Shown piece after piece: positions 56,728 to 64,000 of a stretch of 64,000 bases of DNA. The position numbers and the translations under genes were made by a program. The stretch spans positions 410,991 through 474,990 of the forward strand of contig NC_051092.1 of assembly GCF_901709675.1 (NCBI RefSeq), read 5' to 3'. Numbering within the stretch: position 1 is the stretch's first letter; the number at the start of each line of letters is the position of its first letter. Source of the DNA: Syngnathus acus (lineage: Eukaryota; Chordata; Actinopteri; Syngnathiformes; Syngnathidae). A model generated the notes under the pieces. The model saw nothing but the letters and a program-made list of their open reading frames with translations, was not told the origin of the DNA and did no database searches.

Positions 56728-57785
56728 CGCATGCTGACGGGTGCGTCACCATGTGTATTTTGAGTTTGATTCCTTGCTTTTTAACTCATCCTTTTTGTAG
56801 GAACGCCATAGTAGTAAAGACAGGGGGAAAAACAAGAGTTGGAGAAATTGTCCAACGTACAGTGGACGCAGCTCACTTGAGGTCCAGATTTTTTTTGGGG
56901 GTAACATTACAATTGTCACACAGCATCGGTACAATATTTCTGTCATTTCAACCCAATAAATGTGTTGAAATTGTTTTCAAAGTGTCTTTAAAGACCTTCC
57001 AAAATGCAAAATGGGTGTATTTCAGCAGGAAGGTATTTCTGTTTGGTGCCTTTTCACCTGCGAACTGTGATGGAGAGGGTTTGACTGTATGCAAGCGTCT
57101 TGGGAATGACCTGGAGGCTGCTGTTCCACTACACGTGAAGATTTCTTTCCAAACAATCCGTCATTATCCGCGCGCGTCCCAAAGCGCCATGATAAGCAGC
57201 GCGCTCGCTCACTGTACTGAAATGCAGTTGTGTGCATAGCTGCTCTATAAATGGCAGCTGAGAGGTCTGTGCACACTCGGCAAACACTGCCGCTCGCCGC
57301 CCCAAACTGAGCCGAGCCGCGAAGATGACTCTTAACACCATCACCATCGTCTCCATTTCGTAAAAATGTGACTTTTTGTGGCGGTGGGGGGCCGGCGGCG
57401 CTCGAACGTTTGTTTTCAGGCGAGTGCCTTGACTCGCTCAGAGTGAAGCCTCTTCGCGACTCTCGTCGCATCTATGTCTGCAGCCACAGGTTGCACACCT
57501 GTGCGTCGGCGTGGCGTGGCGTGCACGCGCCTCCATTCCGACACTGCGCGGACAAGGAGAAGCGACTAAACCGAAGCTTCCACGCAACGGAGTCGAAGCA
57601 GGCCACTTCCTACCGGCTGCCTCGCGACGTGCCTCGACCGACGGACGAGCGCGGCACGGCGTAACGCCGCGGCACGGCGTAACGCCACGTCACGTCACGT
57701 CGACTCAAGTAAGCAAAGAAGCACGAAAGTCCGCGAAGAACTACACTCGCTTCCCGCTGGGAGTTGACGACGCAGCGGAGCGGCC
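56728..57785. other. slc13a1-cadps2 intergenic DNA
   Basis: AATAAA at 56955 follows slc13a1. From about 57140 the sequence becomes CpG-rich (GCGCGCG, CGACG), which suggests the cadps2 promoter/5' UTR. FEZF1, between these genes in human, was not seen. Confidence 0.55.
56955..56960 (+). promoter_or_regulatory. Probable slc13a1 polyadenylation signal (AATAAA)
   Basis: ACCCAATAAATGTG about 230 bp after the stop; the following sequence is T/GT-rich. Confidence 0.55.
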
Positions 57786-60700
57786 ATGCTGGACCCGTCC
57801 TCCAGCGACGACACCGGCGGGGAGTCCGACCCGGAAGTTGCCCGGGAGCCCGCCACGAAAGCAGACGGTTCCTTCTCGCTCAAGTCGGGCGCCGAGAGTC
57901 GGGCGGATGGCAGCCGGCAGCGACAGCACACAGCGCCGCTCAAGCAGGGACAGCCCGCCGCCGCCGCCGCCGCCGGAGACGGGCACAGCGCCCACCAGAA
58001 CCTTCGAGGCGGCTCCACAGGTGAAGAGGAGGAGAGGCGAGAACGCGAGCGAGTGCAGCGGGAGGAAGAGGAGCATAAAGTGCAATTGCAGATCTACGTG
58101 TTCGTGCTGCGATGCATCGCTTACCCGTTCAACGCCAAGCAGCCCACCGACATGGCCCGCCGGCAGCAGAAGGTGAGTCGGTCGGTCGAGCCCGCCGCCT
58201 GCGCCTACCGAACCTCCCCAGAAAAATGTCCTCTTTTTTTTGTTGTTGACACAACCTGACTGTTAATTGTCACGTGCACGTAGCAAGTCAACGGCGGACG
58301 TTTCTTTCACCCATTTCAACCACATCATGAGTGCTTTTCGTGCAGAAAGCTCCTTTCTTGTTGGGATTCATCCCACTTTGAAACCCAAATGGACAGTATT
58401 GTACGTTTGAAATGTTGTCCGAGTTACAGTGACTTCACATAACAGCTGCAGGTTTTTTTTCTCTTCGACTTGTATAAACGCTCCATGGTGGCAACACTTT
58501 AGCTTTTTAGCACGTTAAGCAGCTTGGAAACTAGCAACCAATTCATCTTCCAAATGGGCTTCAAGCTAGCATCTGAAGTTTACTGGCAGACGAAGAAATG
58601 GCTGTCGCGTAATATGCTGGATATCGAAAGTGTGAAGACGTTCAACGGTAACAAAAACAAACAAACAAAAATGAGGTTTTTGTTTCTGAGGGGCTGTCTA
58701 CTTTTTTCTGGACTTGTTGCCTGTACTTCTGGTTTCTCCCACCACGCAAACAGCGCTCGCTCGCTCGCCACCTGCAGTCGGTCGGGCCGGACGGCAAAGA
58801 AGCCGCCGTGTTGTGGCTCGGACGCCGTTAATCAGCCTCTCACGCTGCCTGCGAGCCGCAGACGGCGGGCGGGCGGATGGGGGAGTCTTTCGAGGCGCGC
58901 CGCGCCGCGCAGTTCAATTAACAGACGGACGGACGCTTGACCCAGCGGGAGGGAGGGAGGAAAACTGCTTGTGGATAGAATGTGGGTGCCGTGCGGCGCG
59001 CGTCCTGGACCCGCCGGGCCACCCGCGGCGCAGCTTGGCTCGGCTCGGCTCGCTCGCTCTTCCAGCAGGCGTGAGCCTCGCTAGCGATGCCAGTCGCCTC
59101 AGCAAACATGAGCAAGAGGCAAAGTTGTCTGGCCGGCACCGTTTAGCCTTCGCTAGGCCTCGACTTTGCTTTCAAATGGATGCGCGTCAGGCGCCGCCAT
59201 CTTGGCCAACTCGAAAAGTAAATCTTCCTCACTACGCAAAATGTCGGACATGGATGGGTGCTTTGCTACGCTTTCCTTTGTAAATATCAAGACACGTTTG
59301 CCCCGGATGTAACGCGACATCCTTTTGTCGCTACCCGTAAGACATTTTGCCATCACCAAATAACATCTTTTGCATCTTCCGGGACCTTTTTTTTGCGCGG
59401 CAGTCAGTCCGTTGTGACCAAAGACGATGGTAACGATCGTCGACGTGTTATTGGGATGGTGCTTATCCGAAAGGCAAAGAACTGTGCCTGTTCATTTAGT
59501 GGGCCGTGTTGATTAGTCCAAACCTTTGGCGGCCGGCAGGGTGTCGCGCTCTGTCGACGGCTAGCGTTTGCGTTTCTGGAAACTCGCCATTGAGCTAGCC
59601 ATCAAAGGATTTTCACAATCGTTGGCCGCGCTTACTTGAAGTTGACTGTCAAATTTAGCATGAAGACTGTCTTCAAAACAAGCAAAACAAACAACTTTCA
59701 TTTGCTCTGGTCTCCCTTGCGCCTACTTTGAGAAAAGCAATTGAGCGTAGCGGAATAGTCGCGAGACGATTGCTTCCGTCTTGGCAAAGCAGCATGTGGA
59801 TGTTTTGCATTCCCTTGACGAAATGACAGTTGGAGTCCATTTCCGTAACGCTTGGCCGCCAGGCCGCTCACTTCCTTAGCCTAAGCGAATGGCTCCATAT
59901 TGCGCTCCATAACGTGGCGCATTGGTGTCGGAGGAACATTGTCTTGGGGCTTTGGCGCAGCTGCTTCTGCTTTTTGCTGATAAAACGACGCCCACCAACA
60001 CGCACGCATGCACGAGTTTACGATGGGGGGGGCGAACGATACTCCCGCTGAGGATGCGGCTCCGCCTCCCGGTTAGTAAACGGTGTTCAAAGGAAAGCCA
60101 CTCTTGGCGACTTTTCTTCCATCCATCCATCCATTTTCTGAACCGCTTAGTCCCCACGGGGGTCGCGGGAGTGCTGGAGCCTATCCCAGCCGTCAACGGG
60201 CAGTAGTTTTCTTGATGTGTCCAAATCGACAAAAGCAGACAGTTTGTTTGGTGTTGTGGTTAGCGTGATGACAACATTCGCGTTGTATTTCCTTCAAATA
60301 ATGATGACGGCTGCTGTTTTTTTTTTCCTTCTCACCATCCTTGGCCAAAGTCAGCAAACCTTTCCTGCTCTGGAGGTGGGAAGGAACAATAGCAGGAAAT
60401 GGCCGCTCTCCACTTGTGGGGAATATTTTTGTTTGCTTTCAAAAATGCCTCCATCCCTCCTGTGGCAGAATAGCATCACGCGATGCATGCGACACTCACG
60501 TTTATAAACGCGGCGCGACAGCAACGAGGCCAACGTTTAGCTCGCCGACATGACAAAAACAATTTGTAAAAACAACAAAACCTCACTGCTCAAGCTGCTT
60601 TTTGCTGACGCCGCCGCTAACCTGGCGCCGTGGCTAATCTGGCGCTGTCGCTAACCTGGCGCCGTGGCTAACTTGCTGGCTGTGTCCTCAGGTACACAAG

Positions 60701-61659
60701 CAGCAGCTGCAAGCGGCCAGGGAGCGTTTTCAGGCCTTCCTCAACGGCGAGACGCAGATCGCAGCCGACGAAGCCTTCTGCAACGCTGTCAGGAGCTACT
60801 GTGAGGTAGGCCCCAACCCTTGCACCCCCCCCCAAGTCCCCCCCAACGGGCCGGTGGTGATATTTGCGCGCGGAAGTCGCGGGTGCCATAGTGTTAATTG
60901 AGTGTTGCAAGGCGGCAGGAGTCCAGCCAGCACTTCGGGTGCTTGACATTTGCCGTGCCCGGCCGGCATCCGCCTCTCTCTCTCTGTCGCTCGCTCGCTT
61001 GCTCTCACACTCTTGAGTTTCTCCAGCTTGTCATCTTGTTTGTCCTCGTCGACGTGATTAGTTGTCGGAGTTTTCCGGCAGTGCGCAAAAGCGGCCCTGA
61101 GTCGCCAAGGAGAAGGATGCTAGCGCTTAGCGTTAGCGTCCCTTTTAATTTGCTCCCTAACTCGGCTGCCGTCTAAATAATTGAGTGGGATTTTAAAAGG
61201 GCAATTAAAAGGAGCAGCGGGAAAGGGGGCGAGGCGTCCTGCCGCTCTCTTCTTCATCACAAATGACAGTCACGTGGAGCCCAACTCTGTCACATCTTAG
61301 CAGGAGAATGCAAAAGAGATTTTTTTTTTTTTGTGCAAAATTGTACGTCTAGCAAAAGTTGTCATAAGACAAGAATGATGACAGTGAAAATAAAAATGTG
61401 TTTTGGTGGAGCAAAAGAAGGGAAAAATGCTTATCTTGCGAGAATTTACTCTTAATTCATTTCATTTATAAATTATTTATTTAAAGTATACTGTCGACAT
61501 TAAAAAGAAAGAGAGGAAATCAACAACTCCATTGCAGGTTTGCGGTTCCGGATTTGGATTTTTATGCAGTTGGAACTCAATTCGGGGTGTAATTCCACTT
61601 TCAGCCACTAGGGAGTGGCACAGGATTGTCTACCTGGTGACAGTTGAAAAGTGCACGCC

Positions 61660-61716
<57 letters not shown>

Positions 61717-63160
61717 AGGGCTTCCTGAAGAGCGAGCGCGTGTGCCGCATGGTCCAGAGCGGCAGCTGCTCGGCCAACGACTTCCGCGAGGTGTTCAAGA
61801 AGAACATCGAGCGGCGCGTGCGCAGCCTCCCTGAAATGGACGGCCTGAGCAAAGAGACGGTGCTGAGCTCCTGGTTGGCCAAGTACGACGCCATCTACGG
61901 CGGCGACGAGGACGCCTGGCGGCGGCAGCGGCGGGGGGGCCAGCGTCCGCATCTCGGCGCCGAGCTCATCCTCAGCAAGGAGCAGCTCTACGAGATGTTC
62001 CGCCTGGTGTTGGGAGTGCGCAAGTTTGAGCACCAGCTGCTCTACAACGCCTGCCAGGTGGAAATAGGTGGCAAATTGAGCAACCTCGCCGTTTCTTTGG
62101 TCCCAATTGTCCTGCACCCTTCTCGCAGCTGGACAACGCGGACGAGCAAGCGGCGCAGATCCGCCGAGAGTTGGACGGACGATTGCAGCTGGTGGAGCGA
62201 ATCGCCAAGGTGGGAAGCTCTCAAAACTCGTGGTGCAACTCGTGGCGCTAACCCGTCCGTCCATCCGTCTGTCGGTCCCGCAGGAGAGGCGGTGCCCCGA
62301 GCTGGCGTCGGGCGACGCCGAACTCTACGTGGAAGAGCTGCGCTCCTCCGTCAACCTGCTGATGGCCAACCTGGAGAGTCTCCCCGTGTCCAAAGGAGGA
62401 GCCGACTTCAAGCAGAAGCTCAAGCGCTCCTCCGCCGGCGGCACCTTCCTGGACCTGGGCGACGACGTGGACGTCCTGTCCAAGGCCGACGTCTCGCTGT
62501 CCTTCGCGCTGGAGGTGGGTCAGCCGGAAAAAGCCATTCTCCGCGTGAGCCCTTTTGCCATCCCTTTGGCCTTTGGTCCAGGTGGTGATCGTGGAGGTGC
62601 AGGGTCTCAAGTCGCTGGCTCCCAACAGGATCGTCTACTGCACCATGGAAGTGGAAGGAGGCGAGAAGCTGCAGACGGACCAAGCCGAAGCCTCCAGACC
62701 TCAGTGAGCTCAACTTCCTTGTTTGCGCTGCCCCCTGGTGGCGCACCTTACGTGTCGCCAGTATTTCCTCCGCCATCTCTTCACCTCGGAACGCTCAAGT
62801 TGTCGTTTTTTGTGGTTTGTGTGTTTGAGGTGGGCCACGCAGGGCGACTTTGTCACCACGCACCCGCTGCCCTGCGTTAAAGTCAAACTCTTCACGGAGA
62901 GCACCGGCGTTCTGGCCCTGGAAGACAAGGAGCTGGGCCGAGTGAGTCCCCCCCCACTTGTGGACCTTTTCAAAGCGTCTCGGCTAAGCGGCGACTCGTG
63001 GGTGACCGCTTCCCTTTCAGGTGCTCCTCAAGCCCACTGCCAACGGGCCCAAGCAGGCCCACTTCCAGCCCATGCAAGTCCCCAAGAACAGCCAGGACGT
63101 GGAACTGAGGATCAAACTGGCCGTGCGCATGGACAAGCCGCCCAACATGAAGCACAGCGG
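57786..63160 (+). CDS. cadps2: Calcium-dependent secretion activator 2, 5' part (3' truncated by window)
   Basis: CAPS family priming factor for dense-core vesicle exocytosis. Eight exons in perfect frame: 57786-58172, 60692-60805, 61719-62057, 62129-62209, 62284-62514, 62582-62703, 62830-62941 and 63021-63160. The N-terminus is low-complexity and acidic/Ala-rich ([14 protein letters not shown]), then comes a basic-acidic helix and [20 protein letters not shown]. Subsequent wording ([33 protein letters not shown]-like region, [29 protein letters not shown]) matches CAPS. The C2-like region includes [14 protein letters not shown] and [20 protein letters not shown]. The last visible exon ends NMKHSG at a GTGAGT donor, just before the PH domain expected downstream. 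The second intron's acceptor (61718) directly follows a TG run. CADPS2 rather than CADPS is inferred from the slc13a1-asb15-wasl linkage. Confidence 0.9.
61661..61715 (+). repeat. TG dinucleotide run abutting a cadps2 acceptor
   Basis: About 27 TG units end three bases before CAG|GG at 61718/61719, replacing a normal polypyrimidine tract. Confidence 0.95.
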
Positions 63161-64000
63161 GTGAGTCGGTGCACTTCTTTTAATTGTACTGGGCAAACAT
63201 CGCCCCCAGCTGGCGAAAAACGGAAGTGGCGGAAACGGTCCAAATCGCCTGTCAATCACAGGACCCTAAAAACAAACCCAAAAAATATTTCATATTTAAA
63301 ATGAACTCAACACATCCTGTAATTCCGTATTATTATTTTTAATTTAATATTCTATATTATATTTAATATATTTATAATGTATTTATTTATATCTGATATT
63401 ATATCATAAGTAATAATTATTTATGATTTAACATTGTATATTTAAGCCTATTTTCGCTGGTTAATTATGCATTTTGTTGACAACATATTTTAGCTGCACT
63501 AGTAAATGTTATGGAATATTACAATACTAAAATACTTGAAAAATAGTATTGTTTTTATTAAAAGTTTGGCTGTACAACGTATTGGCCACAAGGTGGCAGC
63601 AAGACATCGTTTTGAAACCCGAACCGAAGCATGAGCGAGCACGGGCCTTCGACGTCCTTAGTTGCCATGACGACGGAAAGTTGATCCGACTGCTTCCCAG
63701 GTGGCTTCTTAAGAACTCAAATGGCAAATGTGCAGATGGAGGCAATTATCGCCTTTTTCCCCCCCAATCTGTCTATTTCCAGACGTGATTGACGCAGGTT
63801 GCGATAAAACCCGTGTTCTTTTTTTCTTTTGGTGCTTCAATCCATTTTGTCAAGCTGTCAGTCACCTGCCTACCGTCCTTCTTTTTTTTCTTCTGGGTGC
63901 TTGTGTCGGCTTTCTAGTCACTCTCGCGATACAAAAGTCAAAGAAGTCAAAGACACACACGGACGGGGTCGCTCGCTCGGCTGCCGGATTGGCTGCGTCC
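63161..64000 (+). other. cadps2 intron running off the window
   Basis: AT-rich (63300-63560), then mixed sequence with T runs. No exon with a good acceptor and CAPS PH-domain wording was found before the end. Confidence 0.6.

Noticed and set aside
61660-61718. TG run as a coding Val-Cys repeat
   Set aside because: It lies in the intron immediately before the CAG acceptor; CAPS coding wording starts at 61719.

Overview
The window is a stretch of compact vertebrate nuclear DNA, almost certainly from a teleost fish. The genes are multi-exon with standard GT-AG introns, many only 60-150 bp long, and the non-coding DNA is rich in tetranucleotide microsatellites (GGAT, ATCC, GTGA, TG). It holds thirteen protein-coding loci. 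Nine of them belong to the block that in human lies on chromosome 7q31 (GRM8, POT1, GPR37, the SPAM1/HYAL4 hyaluronidases, IQUB, WASL, ASB15, SLC13A1, CADPS2). I identified them by reading conserved motifs and by this gene order; no database search was run.

Layout, left to right: the 3' part of a group III metabotropic glutamate receptor (grm8-like, +, 1-8375), with a HIPK-like kinase gene nested in its large intron (+, 2604-4240); pot1 (+, 11597-17958), a shelterin single-strand telomere-binding protein; gpr37 (+, 18697-20960), an orphan endothelin-receptor-like GPCR; a tandem cluster of four hyaluronidase genes, all on the minus strand (23534-36852); iqub (-, 40288-43599); wasl/N-WASP (+, 44830-48779); asb15 (-, 50156-53053); slc13a1-like sodium/sulfate cotransporter (+, 53740-56727); and the 5' half of cadps2 (+, 57786 to past 63160), cut by the window end. 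The genes are neighbours by ancient linkage. They do not form a pathway, except for the hyaluronidase array, which is a local gene family.

Two themes stand out. First, pot1, gpr37, two hyaluronidases, iqub, asb15 and probably wasl carry single-base reading-frame breaks inside well conserved coding sequence, some of them in homopolymers. grm8, slc13a1, cadps2 and two hyaluronidases are perfectly in frame exon by exon. This looks more like consensus indel errors than decay of essential genes, but one hyaluronidase copy (26472-28122) also has a nonsense codon and is the best pseudogene candidate. Second, short introns and simple repeats shape the splice sites. Three of the four hyaluronidase paralogues each have a different private intron of about 60 bp. 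One WASL donor lies inside a GTGA array, and one CADPS2 acceptor follows a long TG run. No RNA genes, CRISPR arrays or intact autonomous transposons were recognised; one palindromic hAT-type MITE is clear.
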